Source: a virus. From it: a DNA stretch of 55,988 nucleotides. Shown here one piece after another: positions 27,922 to 35,079 of the stretch. Location: positions 1 through 55,988 of IMG/VR virus record IMGVR_UViG_3300025141_000115, one strand, 5' to 3'. The first letter of the stretch is position 1. Every line of letters begins with the position of its first letter. The translations under genes were made by a program, and so were the position numbers. The notes beneath the pieces were generated by a model, which was not told the DNA's origin, made no database searches, and saw only the letters and a list, made by a program, of their open reading frames with translations.

Positions 27922-28130
27922 CCCATACACTTTAGAAGCTGTTCTATTTTATAAATGGATGGCTCTTTAATCTTGTTGCGTTCATAATTCTCAATGGTAC
28001 TCGTACCAACACCGGACAACATAGAAAGTTCTGGCCGTGTTAGACCAGATTCTTTCCTTATTGAGATTAATATTCCCGACCAATGATCCGGTAGTTTGTC
28101 CATATTCCAGTTTGTCATCTTTAGCATCAT
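27888..28130 (-). CDS. XRE-family HTH regulator
   Basis: An 80-residue protein. The HTH_3 domain covers WSGILISIRKESGLTRPELS MLSGVGTSTIENYERNKIK, followed by EQLLKCMGYEL. Several possible ATGs (28130, 28127, 28118) lack a clear ribosome site. Likely a repressor; a good candidate to bind one of the intergenic dyads. It is convergent with the plus operon. Confidence 0.8.
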   Translation of the reverse strand: MMLKMTNWNMDKLPDHWSGILISIRKESGLTRPELSMLSGVGTSTIENYERNKIKEPSIYKIEQLLKCMGYELDALKEMS

Positions 28131-28174
28131 ACATTCATAGCATGAAACCTTTCAAGAAAACAATATGATAATGG

Positions 28175-28441
28175 CTAGTGTTGGGTTCCGTTCCCGCAGG
28201 AATGAAGCCATGACTCAAAAGTCAAAGACTCCTCCCCCGCTGCTATCCCCAGTGTAATAGTGAGAAGCTTGGACATAACAAAGCAAGCGTGTTGTACCCC
28301 CAAAGCTTCGCTTCCCTGTTCGAGAGCGACCCTGAAAAGAACAACGGCTCTTTCCTCTTGGGATAAAGTACTTGGGTGATTCATCACAAATTCTCTCGTA
28401 TTTTCGTAGAACTCTTCGTAAGCCTTTGCGTCATTTTCCAT
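28175..28441 (-). CDS. Small helical protein
   Basis: An 88-residue protein from ATG 28441 (MENDAKAYEEFYENTREFVM), overlapping the end of the RHH-like gene by 11 bases. All-helical, with LSQEERAVVLFRVALEQGSE; no family recognised. It may be a partner of the RHH-like protein upstream. Confidence 0.6.
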   Translation of the reverse strand: MENDAKAYEEFYENTREFVMNHPSTLSQEERAVVLFRVALEQGSEALGVQHACFVMSKLLTITLGIAAGEESLTFESWLHSCGNGTQH

Positions 28442-28619
28442 TACAATCAATCCCAAATGCACGCCACATTTCTTTGTCAGTAGGCATGTCTTCAACGAGA
28501 TCAACTAAGAACGCTATCTGCTGTGCAGGGGAGCGTTGGTTTTTCTCAGAAAGCTTCCATAGCTTTTCCCAAGTCGGAACGGGAACCGCTACACTTTTGT
28601 ATTTTCTTATATCAGGCAT
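28431..28619 (-). CDS. RHH-like small regulator
   Basis: A 62-residue protein. KYKSVAVPVPTWEKLWKLSE then NQRSPAQQIAFLVDLV follows the ribbon-helix-helix plan (short strand, two helices). AAGGA precedes ATG 28619. Directly upstream is an array of AAGTTA direct repeats, the usual target type for RHH autorepressors. Confidence 0.6.
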   Translation of the reverse strand: MPDIRKYKSVAVPVPTWEKLWKLSEKNQRSPAQQIAFLVDLVEDMPTDKEMWRAFGIDCNGK

Positions 28620-28633
28620 TTAATAATTCCTTC

Positions 28634-28668
28634 TAGTTAAGTTTAAGTTAGGTTAAGTTCAAGTTAAA
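28634..28668. promoter_or_regulatory. AAGTTA direct-repeat operator
   Basis: The plus strand carries four overlapping units (AGTTAAG, TTAAGTTA, GTTAAGTT, CAAGTTAA) in 35 bases. On the minus strand they read as AACTTAA units directly upstream of the RHH-like gene. Likely an operator for autoregulation. Confidence 0.55.
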
Positions 28669-28678
28669 AGTATTAGTT

Positions 28679-29281
28679 TTATACTCCTTTCAAATTTAAA
28701 CAGGTTTGTTCTTCGAGCTTCTCGAACCATCGTAACAACCTTGGTAGGTTCTTATCTGGTCCGAAAGCTAAGAAAGTACCATCACAGGAATCAGCCCCAA
28801 GTATAGATATTAGGCTCAATCTGCGATAACTGTTGACCCGACCAACGTGGAGCCATTTTCGGTTTCTTTTCGCTTCGCCCATAATATCTGCCGCCGACTG
28901 CGACAATTTCCACGTTGTTGTGCCTCCTATAAAGAGACAATCAAATTCCTCCCAAGGTAAATTCTTGGTCGCACCGTCCTGTGCAATAAAAGCAGATTTA
29001 TATCCAATGCTTCTAATTTTTGGTAGCAAGGGCAAAGATCTTTCTAATGTTTCTTTTGCGTTCCCGACAACATCTGGAGCGGTAGCAAACAGGCAAGTTT
29101 CCCTAGGAAATTTATCCAACCAATCCAGGTACTTATCATCGGAATACAAATCGGGTCTTGCAAAGCATCCGTTGTCCGCAGCCCAAACTTTATTGTTTCC
29201 AATAGCTTGCTTCCCGACATTAAAGCTCATCATTAACCCAATGTCGGGGTGCTCTACAGACTTACCGCTAAGATAGATCAT
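28679..29281 (-). CDS. dpdA: DpdA-like 7-deazaguanine DNA transglycosylase
   Basis: A 200-residue protein from ATG 29281 (ATGA overlap with the transporter gene; ATG 29302 is possible). Motifs of the compact phage TGT/DpdA group: VWAADNGCF (~32-40), CLFATAPDVVG (~63-73), AFIAQDG (~97-103), LFIGGTTTWKLS (~116-127), HVGRVNSYRRL (~145-155) and GADSCDGT (~162-169). DpdA swaps guanine in DNA for a 7-deazaguanine such as preQ0 or preQ1, protecting DNA from restriction. Adjacent transporter supports this. Confidence 0.75.
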   Translation of the reverse strand: MIYLSGKSVEHPDIGLMMSFNVGKQAIGNNKVWAADNGCFARPDLYSDDKYLDWLDKFPRETCLFATAPDVVGNAKETLERSLPLLPKIRSIGYKSAFIAQDGATKNLPWEEFDCLFIGGTTTWKLSQSAADIMGEAKRNRKWLHVGRVNSYRRLSLISILGADSCDGTFLAFGPDKNLPRLLRWFEKLEEQTCLNLKGV

Positions 29282-29757
29282 CTTTTTTTGATCATCCACC
29301 ATACAACTAATGCGCCAGCCATCTTAGCTATTGTCATTAGTATTACATTTAAATAAGAAAAATGCCCTATCATGTATAAGAACACCGAACTATCAACGGG
29401 TGTTGCCGCCACACTTGATATAAGAACACGTTGATGGAAAGGTTGCCATGTCCAGCTATAAACAAGCCAATCAATCAATTCAGAAATAAAGAAAGCAACT
29501 ACCGAAGCTAAAGCAACATAGGGATCAGCCATCGCCCAAGATAAAAACCCAGCAAATAACATAGCAACAATAACACGATGCCCTATTTCTTTCTGTGCGT
29601 AATCTCGAGCAACAAATATTAAACCAACAACTAAAGACATTGGAGGAAACATTTCTCCAAACAAAGGAACCAGAGGTACAACTGTAAATCCAATATTAAC
29701 TAAAACAATTAGAACAATGTACCCAATAGTGTATTTATATTCCTTAACGTAATCCAT
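29278..29757 (-). CDS. VUT/YhhQ-family queuosine-precursor transporter
   Basis: A 159-residue integral membrane protein from ATG 29757, AAGGAG 8 bases ahead. Five to six membrane segments; motifs VGLIFVARDYAQKEIGHRVI near residue 55, AVASVVAFFISELIDWLVYS-type sequence near 95 and SSVAATPVDSSVFLYMIG near 125 match the VUT_1/YhhQ family. These import preQ0/preQ1 across the inner membrane. In a phage, next to a DpdA-like gene, it would feed DNA modification. Confidence 0.8.
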   Translation of the reverse strand: MDYVKEYKYTIGYIVLIVLVNIGFTVVPLVPLFGEMFPPMSLVVGLIFVARDYAQKEIGHRVIVAMLFAGFLSWAMADPYVALASVVAFFISELIDWLVYSWTWQPFHQRVLISSVAATPVDSSVFLYMIGHFSYLNVILMTIAKMAGALVVWWMIKKR

Positions 29758-29770
29758 TTCTTTCTCCTTT

Positions 29771-30088
29771 TTAAAAGGGTATGCTATCGTAATCAATTCC
29801 ACCGGAAGAATAGAGGGCTACGTTACCAAAGTTATCGGGGGCGTAACCACCATCCAATACCCATTTTCCATCTTCTATCCGGCAATTTTTAAATATCTTA
29901 TCGCCCGCACAAGCGAGTAAATAACGTATTGTGTCAGGTAAATTATAATCTTCATCAAAATTGAATGAGTCTATTCTTAGGTCAATCGTAATAGAAGGGA
30001 AATCCTGAACTTCTTCCCAATCAGGATGAGGGGGTTCACCATCATCATTAGAATTTTTTCTAGGAACAAATTCCACAATATTATCCAT
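29771..30088 (-). CDS. Hypothetical acidic protein with SSB-like tip
   Basis: A 105-residue protein (MDNIVEFVPRKNSNDDGEPP at the start) with AAAGGAG ahead. Acidic, beta-rich, ending GGIDYDSIPF. The acidic-IPF C-terminus resembles the tip of bacterial SSB (DDDIPF) and of two replication proteins of this phage at 32719 and 33544. It may bind the same helicase or nuclease partners. No other domain seen. Confidence 0.65.
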   Translation of the reverse strand: MDNIVEFVPRKNSNDDGEPPHPDWEEVQDFPSITIDLRIDSFNFDEDYNLPDTIRYLLACAGDKIFKNCRIEDGKWVLDGGYAPDNFGNVALYSSGGIDYDSIPF

Positions 30089-30099
30089 TTTATTCTCCT

Positions 30100-30264
30100 T
30101 TATTCATAAGCCTCGTTAATATCTTTGGTCTTAGGATCATCAGCCTTGTACCTACCCTTCTTAGTTCTGGAACGTTTCTTCTTTGTCTTGCGTTCAGGTT
30201 CAAATTCCAGCACAAAGAAACTGGCGCACAAGTCACGAAATGTTTTAACGTCTGAAAGTTTCAT
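30100..30264 (-). CDS. Small basic protein
   Basis: A 54-residue ORF (MKLSDVKTFRDLCASFFVLE) with a run of Lys/Arg at ~24-38 (RKTKKKRSRTKKGRYK) and AGAGGAG ahead of ATG 30264. Fits between the SNF2 gene and the next gene. Likely nucleic acid-binding. Confidence 0.6.
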   Translation of the reverse strand: MKLSDVKTFRDLCASFFVLEFEPERKTKKKRSRTKKGRYKADDPKTKDINEAYE

Positions 30265-30276
30265 AATTAGTCTCCT

Positions 30277-31716
30277 CTATAAAAGCCATTGTTTAAATCC
30301 TTCGCCCATAACCTGGCTAGCGACATCCATCTTGCTACGCAGAGCTTTGACAATTCTTTCATCGATGGTCCCTTCTGCGATTAAATCTACATAAGTGACC
30401 GTGTTCCGTTGTCCAATCCTATGCGCCCGATCTTCACTTTGCATACGCACCGCCAGATCAAAGCTGTTAGAAAAATAAATCACGTTCTGGGCTGCCGTTA
30501 GAGTTAGCCCATAACCTCCGGTCTGTGGGTTCCCTATAAAGAATTGAGCATCCCCGTTCTGGAACCTCTCGACTGCCTTAACCCTTGCTTCATCGGAAGT
30601 GTCTCCAAAGTAATCTACGGCTGTCCCAGATCCATAAACTTTATTTAATTCTTTTGTTATGCGTTGAACGTCATAACGGAACCTCGACCATATTATTGAC
30701 TTGCCGTCCATCTCTTCTAGGCATTGCATAAGTTCTTTTATACGATTGTCCTCAATCTCAATTAACTCCCCATAATCCGATTTAGTATGTCCGGAGAGAA
30801 CCTGTTGCATCCTGAGTAACTGAGTCATCACGTTTGGAGCGGTCATAAACTCATCATCGTTTATGTTGGCTAACGCAAACTCTTTTAGTTCTCTGTAGAT
30901 ACGATCCTGTTCAGGTGTTAAGGAAACAGCCCTCTGTGTGTAGACTTTTTCAGGAAGATCAAGGCATTCCTCTTTTGTTATTCTTGAAGAAAAAGTTTTC
31001 AAAAGAGTCGATAGATCTTCTAAGTTTCTATACCCAACTACTAAATTAAAAGAATGACTACCCACAGTTCTTTTTTTCATGATGCTATATCGGTATTGAA
31101 ACTGAAAATAATTATTACCGCAGTCTCCCAATAAATTTTCATCCATAAAATTACACTGCGCCCATAAATCTAAAGGCGATTGGGTAACAGGAAACCCCGT
31201 TAATATTCTACGGTACTTCGCAAGCTTGCCTATTTTTATAAGAGCCTTAGTTCTTCGAGCTTTCGGGCTTTTAATAGCCGTTGACTCATCTACCGCTAGG
31301 AGGGACGTAGAAGCCTTCAGGAGCGACTCTAAATATTTCTTACCTTTGTCAGTGGACAATGCTTCAACGTTCATTAGGAACACTCTGAAGACCTCTGAGG
31401 GGGTTAGAAAACCATTTAACTTCTCTTTATTAGACTTTGTACTGGCAGGACTCCATACCGCAACATCCTTCTGTATACGATCTGGAAGATGAGCCGGTAT
31501 TTCCAAGTTTGCCCAATTCCGAAAGACACCTTTAGGGGCTATTACTATAAAAGTGTCGATCTCATTTTTCTCATAAAGAATAGCAGCGTTGTCGATACAA
31601 ACTTTAGATTTCCCTGTACCCATCTCCATAAGAAATGCCCAGTTGACTTTGTTCCAACATCGTTTAAGAACATCATCTTGGTGTTGGTACGGTTTTGTTT
31701 TATATTCATATGCCAT
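30277..31716 (-). CDS. SNF2-family helicase/ATPase
   Basis: A 479-residue protein. Motif I MEMGTGKS (~residues 30-37), motif Ia VIAPKGVFRNW (~58-68), motif II-like VDESTAIKS (~142-150; DEST instead of DEAH), motif III RRILTGFP, motif V GYGLTLTAAQNVIYFSN and motif VI EDRAHRIGQ (~445-453). It moves along duplex DNA; phage relatives are thought to act in replication or recombination. ATG 31716 is only ~12 bases after the -10 box and has no ribosome site, so translation may be leaderless. Confidence 0.9.
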   Translation of the reverse strand: MAYEYKTKPYQHQDDVLKRCWNKVNWAFLMEMGTGKSKVCIDNAAILYEKNEIDTFIVIAPKGVFRNWANLEIPAHLPDRIQKDVAVWSPASTKSNKEKLNGFLTPSEVFRVFLMNVEALSTDKGKKYLESLLKASTSLLAVDESTAIKSPKARRTKALIKIGKLAKYRRILTGFPVTQSPLDLWAQCNFMDENLLGDCGNNYFQFQYRYSIMKKRTVGSHSFNLVVGYRNLEDLSTLLKTFSSRITKEECLDLPEKVYTQRAVSLTPEQDRIYRELKEFALANINDDEFMTAPNVMTQLLRMQQVLSGHTKSDYGELIEIEDNRIKELMQCLEEMDGKSIIWSRFRYDVQRITKELNKVYGSGTAVDYFGDTSDEARVKAVERFQNGDAQFFIGNPQTGGYGLTLTAAQNVIYFSNSFDLAVRMQSEDRAHRIGQRNTVTYVDLIAEGTIDERIVKALRSKMDVASQVMGEGFKQWLL

Positions 31717-31727
31717 GATCGATGGAT

Positions 31728-31777
31728 ATTATAGTCCATCATTTAATATTTGCAATATAAAATTTACATGTTATAGT
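31728..31777. promoter_or_regulatory. Divergent promoter pair with one shared -35 box
   Basis: The palindromic hexamer TTGCAA at 31750-31755 serves as -35 on both strands. Plus: 16 bases, TATAGT (31772-31777), towards 31800. Minus: 16 bases, TATAAT (31733-31728), towards 31716. The two -10 boxes are mirror-placed, so only one polymerase could bind at a time. Confidence 0.72.
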
Positions 31778-31799
31778 GTTTTTCAGAAAGGAGAGAATA

Positions 31800-32123
31800 A
31801 TGGCTGTTTACGTTACGCAAGAAAATCCTCGAGTTGATATCTTATCAGCTAACAAGTGGGGTGATCTTGTTCCTCTTGCATCTCCTTTCGATCAGATTCA
31901 CATAAATCCTGGACGCATAGTTTCTCAATTACGGAGAAAGCTAAAGGGCTTTAGTGATGAAGATTGGTTATTAGCAATGGGGGATCCAGCCATCATCGGT
32001 GTTGCATTCGCAATTGCCGCAGACGCTAACCGTGGGCGTGTCGGCTTATTGAAATGGGATAAGATCGAGAAATCTTATTACCCCGTTAAGATAAGTGTTC
32101 GCGGTGGCATTACAGAACTTTAA
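31800..32123 (+). CDS. Small protein, first gene of replication operon
   Basis: A 107-residue protein from ATG 31800 (MAVYVTQENPRVDILSANKW) with AAAGGAGAG ahead. A conserved-looking GDPAIIGVAFAIAADANRGR VGLLKWDK suggests a compact alpha/beta domain. Similar short proteins head replication operons in marine phages. Function unknown. Confidence 0.7.
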   Translation: MAVYVTQENPRVDILSANKWGDLVPLASPFDQIHINPGRIVSQLRRKLKGFSDEDWLLAMGDPAIIGVAFAIAADANRGRVGLLKWDKIEKSYYPVKISVRGGITEL

Positions 32124-32144
32124 CCCTGAAGAGGAGATACTTTA

Positions 32145-32714
32145 ATGACTGACGAAGATGTATGGAGTGCGATTGACGCTGATGCAAGTCTCTTTGAAGG
32201 TCTTACAACGGAAGGGGGTGGGGAATTAAGTGACCTCATTCGCCAAGTTGTAGGAGTGGAGAAGACAGTTGCAAAAGTTGAAGAAGAACTGAAGAGTCTA
32301 AAGAAAAGACGCGACAGTTATCTATTCGACCTAATTCCTGCAAAGATGCAAGAGGTCGGAATGGACAAGGTAGTTGTAGAAGGACACACTGTTAGTCTTT
32401 CTACATTTGTTTCTGGCACGTTGCCAAAAGACCCTATTCAAAGGGATGTAGCTTTTTCACATCTTAGAGAGATTGGTTGTTCTGATTTTATAAAGAACGA
32501 AGTGAAAGTTTCGTTTGGAATAAAGGAAGACAATATAGCTAAGAGTGTTCAGGCTGATCTTGAAGAGCAAGGTCATGACACAACAGCCAAGACATGGGTT
32601 GAACCTATGACGCTCAAAAAGTTGTTACGTGAGCGTGTAGAGAACAACGAAGAAATCGACCTTGAAATTTTTAACGCACATATTGGAACCGTAGCCAAGA
32701 TAAAAGGAGCATAA
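32145..32714 (+). CDS. Conserved phage protein of replication operon
   Basis: A 189-residue protein. A coiled coil covers ~35-65 (VEKTVAKVEEELKSLKKRRD), then a domain with EIGCSDFIKNEVKVSFGIKE and MTLKKLLRERVENNEEIDLE, a pattern seen in proteins beside SSB and primase genes in alphaproteobacterial phages. Could be a recombination or replication mediator. GAGGAG precedes ATG 32145. Confidence 0.7.
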   Translation: MTDEDVWSAIDADASLFEGLTTEGGGELSDLIRQVVGVEKTVAKVEEELKSLKKRRDSYLFDLIPAKMQEVGMDKVVVEGHTVSLSTFVSGTLPKDPIQRDVAFSHLREIGCSDFIKNEVKVSFGIKEDNIAKSVQADLEEQGHDTTAKTWVEPMTLKKLLRERVENNEEIDLEIFNAHIGTVAKIKGA

Positions 32715-32718
32715 AATC

Positions 32719-33498
32719 ATGACTGCAACAAAAAAAGAAACGTTACCTGCCGAACTAGACGCATTATTTGCGGAAGACTCTGGAAAAGGTTTTGAGGAAG
32801 TTACCTCTGCTGACATCCAGATACCTTTTTTAAGAATAATACAACAAATGTCTCCACAGATTAATAAGAAAGAAGCTGGCTTTATTGAAGGGGCTTCTGG
32901 TGGTGACATCTTTAACACTGTGACCAACAAGTATTGGGACGGTGAAGAGGGTGTTGTAGTAATTCCTGTTTACTTCCAGATGAAATGTTTGGAGTTTGTG
33001 CCAAGAGATCAAGGTGGTGGTTTCGTAGGCGAGTTGTCGGCTTCCTCAAAGGAAGTGGCAAGCGCAGAACGTAATCATGAAACGGGAATGGAAATGCTTT
33101 CCAGTGGGAACGAACTTGTTCGTACTGCTCAGTATTACATTAAGATTGTTCATGAGGATGGAACGTTAGAAAATGCAATTGTGGACATGAAGAAAACACA
33201 ATTGAAAAAGTCTCGACTTTGGATGTCTATGCAGATGATGCAGAAACGTAACGGTATAACCTTACCCTCTTACGCCTGTACTTATCGTTTGAAGACTGTT
33301 GAGGACGGGAATGATAAAGGAAGCTGGAATACTTGGTCGATAGCCCATGAGGGGATGATCCCAAGTGTAGAAGCTTATAACGATTGCAAAGAACTACATG
33401 GAAGTATCTCCAGTGGTGCATTGCAGATAGCTCCTCCCCCAAGTGATGAGTTATTAGAGAGTCCGAAGACTTCTTCTGAAGACGATATTCCGTTTTAA
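32719..33498 (+). CDS. Putative single-stranded DNA-binding protein
   Basis: A 259-residue protein. Central beta-rich part (GVVVIPVYFQMKCLEFVPRD, ELVRTAQYYIKIVHEDG, IVDMKKTQLKKSRLWMSMQM) and an acidic C-terminal tail ending SEDDIPF, as in SSB proteins, whose tip binds helicases and primases. Its place before the primase supports the call. Fold assignment is by overall pattern only. Confidence 0.68.
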   Translation: MTATKKETLPAELDALFAEDSGKGFEEVTSADIQIPFLRIIQQMSPQINKKEAGFIEGASGGDIFNTVTNKYWDGEEGVVVIPVYFQMKCLEFVPRDQGGGFVGELSASSKEVASAERNHETGMEMLSSGNELVRTAQYYIKIVHEDGTLENAIVDMKKTQLKKSRLWMSMQMMQKRNGITLPSYACTYRLKTVEDGNDKGSWNTWSIAHEGMIPSVEAYNDCKELHGSISSGALQIAPPPSDELLESPKTSSEDDIPF

Positions 33499-33542
33499 AT
33501 AGGGGAACGCCCCTATCTTATGTGAGGTAGGGGCGTATTTTT
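33499..33542 (+). terminator. Two competing hairpins before primase (attenuator-like)
   Basis: Hairpin 1: ATAGGGG (33499-33505)/CCCCTAT (33510-33516). Hairpin 2: ACGCCCCTA (33507-33515)/TAGGGGCGT (33528-33536), followed by ATTTTT up to 33542. They share bases and cannot form together. Hairpin 2 is an intrinsic terminator that also hides the only ribosome-binding-like bases before ATG 33544. Confidence 0.72.
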
Positions 33543-33543
33543 G

Positions 33544-35079
33544 ATGAGTACAGCAGAGAGATTTTCAGCCCTATTTAGAGGCTATAGTGGAGCGCACGGG
33601 CAAACTACTGTCTTGGACACTCAACGCGAAGGCAAGAAAAAAGCAAAAAGTTTCTTGGTCAGGGAACCGTTGACCCTTGATCTTGTAGAACAGCACTTGG
33701 AAGGTAAGCGCGGAGTAGGGAGCGTTCCAATAGATGAGACTAATGGATGTTACTTTGGCGCATTAGACATTGACGATTATAGTTTAGACTTGGTTGCCCT
33801 TTATAAGAAGGTTGAGCGTTTGAAGCTCCCTCTAGTAATGTGTCGATCTAAGTCGGGTGGCGCACATTTATTTCTATTCATGGAGGAGAAAACACCAGCG
33901 TCAGAGATACGCGATAAGTTATCAGAGTTTGCATCTGCCTTGGGGTGGGGAACTTGTGAGATATTTCCTAAACAAGAAGAAGTAATTGTAGAGCGAGGGG
34001 ATGTCGGTAACTTTATAAATCTTCCCTACTTTAACGCTAAGTATACAACTAGATACGCCTTAGATAAGAAAGGTGAAAGCCTTACACTCGAAGAGTTTCT
34101 AGAAAGAGCGGAATCTAGAAAAATTGACTTTAAGACTTTATCTGAATGCAAGGCTAGTGCGGACGATACGGTACTACCCTTGGGGCCTCCGTGCCTTCAG
34201 CAGATAGCTGAGTCTGGAATACCGGAAGGATGCCGTAACAATACTTTATTAAACATAGGCGTTTACTACAGAAAGGTTGATCCATCTAACTGGAAGCAGC
34301 TTCTAGAAAAGGCAAATCAGCAGTATTGCAGTCCGCCTGTTCCGGCGAGTGAGATTGTGACCATACAAAGCCAACTTGAAAAAAAAGAATATATGTACAC
34401 CTGTAAGCAAGAGCCATTGCATAGTCATTGCAACAAAGCGTTATGCAAGACTAGAAAGTATGGAATTGGCAGTGGTCAGGGAACCGCGACTATTGGTGGT
34501 TTGACCGTTGTAGAGTCAGAACCTCCCGTTTGGTTCGTAGATGTAGACGGCTCTAGGCTAGAGTTATCAACAAAGCAATTGCAATTGCAGATGGAGTTTC
34601 AACGAGCGTGTATGGAACAGATGTACAAGATGCCAGCCAAGGTTAAAGATAGCGATTGGCGTGATTTAATAGACATTCTTTTAGGTAACGCGACCCATGT
34701 ATCCGTGCCGGAAGAATTAACAAACAAGGGTCAGTTTATTGAGCTTCTTGAGATGTATTGCACATCGAGAATTAAAGCCCAAAGCCCTGAAGAGATCATG
34801 ACGGGCAAGCCATGGACAGAGGACGGTGTTACTTACTTTAAATTAACGGGTCTTCAAGAGTTTTTGAAGCGTCATAATTTTACCAGTTATACCAGAGGTC
34901 AGGTTACAGAAAGACTTAAAGAATTAAACAACGGTGATGATTCGACTAAAAATTATAGATTTAAAGACACTAATGACAATTGGAAGTCGGTAAGGGTTTG
35001 GTATATACCTGAAATGGATAAGGCTGAAGTAGAGTTACCTGACATTACCTTTGAAGAAGATCAGGATATTCCGTTTTGA
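33544..35079 (+). CDS. Archaeo-eukaryotic-type primase (TOTE-like)
   Basis: A 511-residue protein from ATG 33544. AEP primase core: NGCYFGALDIDDYS with metal-binding Asp75/Asp77, CRSKSGGAHLFLF (~100-112, S-x-x-G-x-H type), CEIFPKQEEV (~138-147) and NFINLPYF. A Cys/His patch (YTCKQEPLHSHCNKALC) at ~280-300 may bind zinc. The rest is a C-terminal region of unknown role, ending EEDQDIPF, another SSB-like tip. It makes primers for PolA. No helicase domain is fused. Confidence 0.82.
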   Translation: MSTAERFSALFRGYSGAHGQTTVLDTQREGKKKAKSFLVREPLTLDLVEQHLEGKRGVGSVPIDETNGCYFGALDIDDYSLDLVALYKKVERLKLPLVMCRSKSGGAHLFLFMEEKTPASEIRDKLSEFASALGWGTCEIFPKQEEVIVERGDVGNFINLPYFNAKYTTRYALDKKGESLTLEEFLERAESRKIDFKTLSECKASADDTVLPLGPPCLQQIAESGIPEGCRNNTLLNIGVYYRKVDPSNWKQLLEKANQQYCSPPVPASEIVTIQSQLEKKEYMYTCKQEPLHSHCNKALCKTRKYGIGSGQGTATIGGLTVVESEPPVWFVDVDGSRLELSTKQLQLQMEFQRACMEQMYKMPAKVKDSDWRDLIDILLGNATHVSVPEELTNKGQFIELLEMYCTSRIKAQSPEEIMTGKPWTEDGVTYFKLTGLQEFLKRHNFTSYTRGQVTERLKELNNGDDSTKNYRFKDTNDNWKSVRVWYIPEMDKAEVELPDITFEEDQDIPF

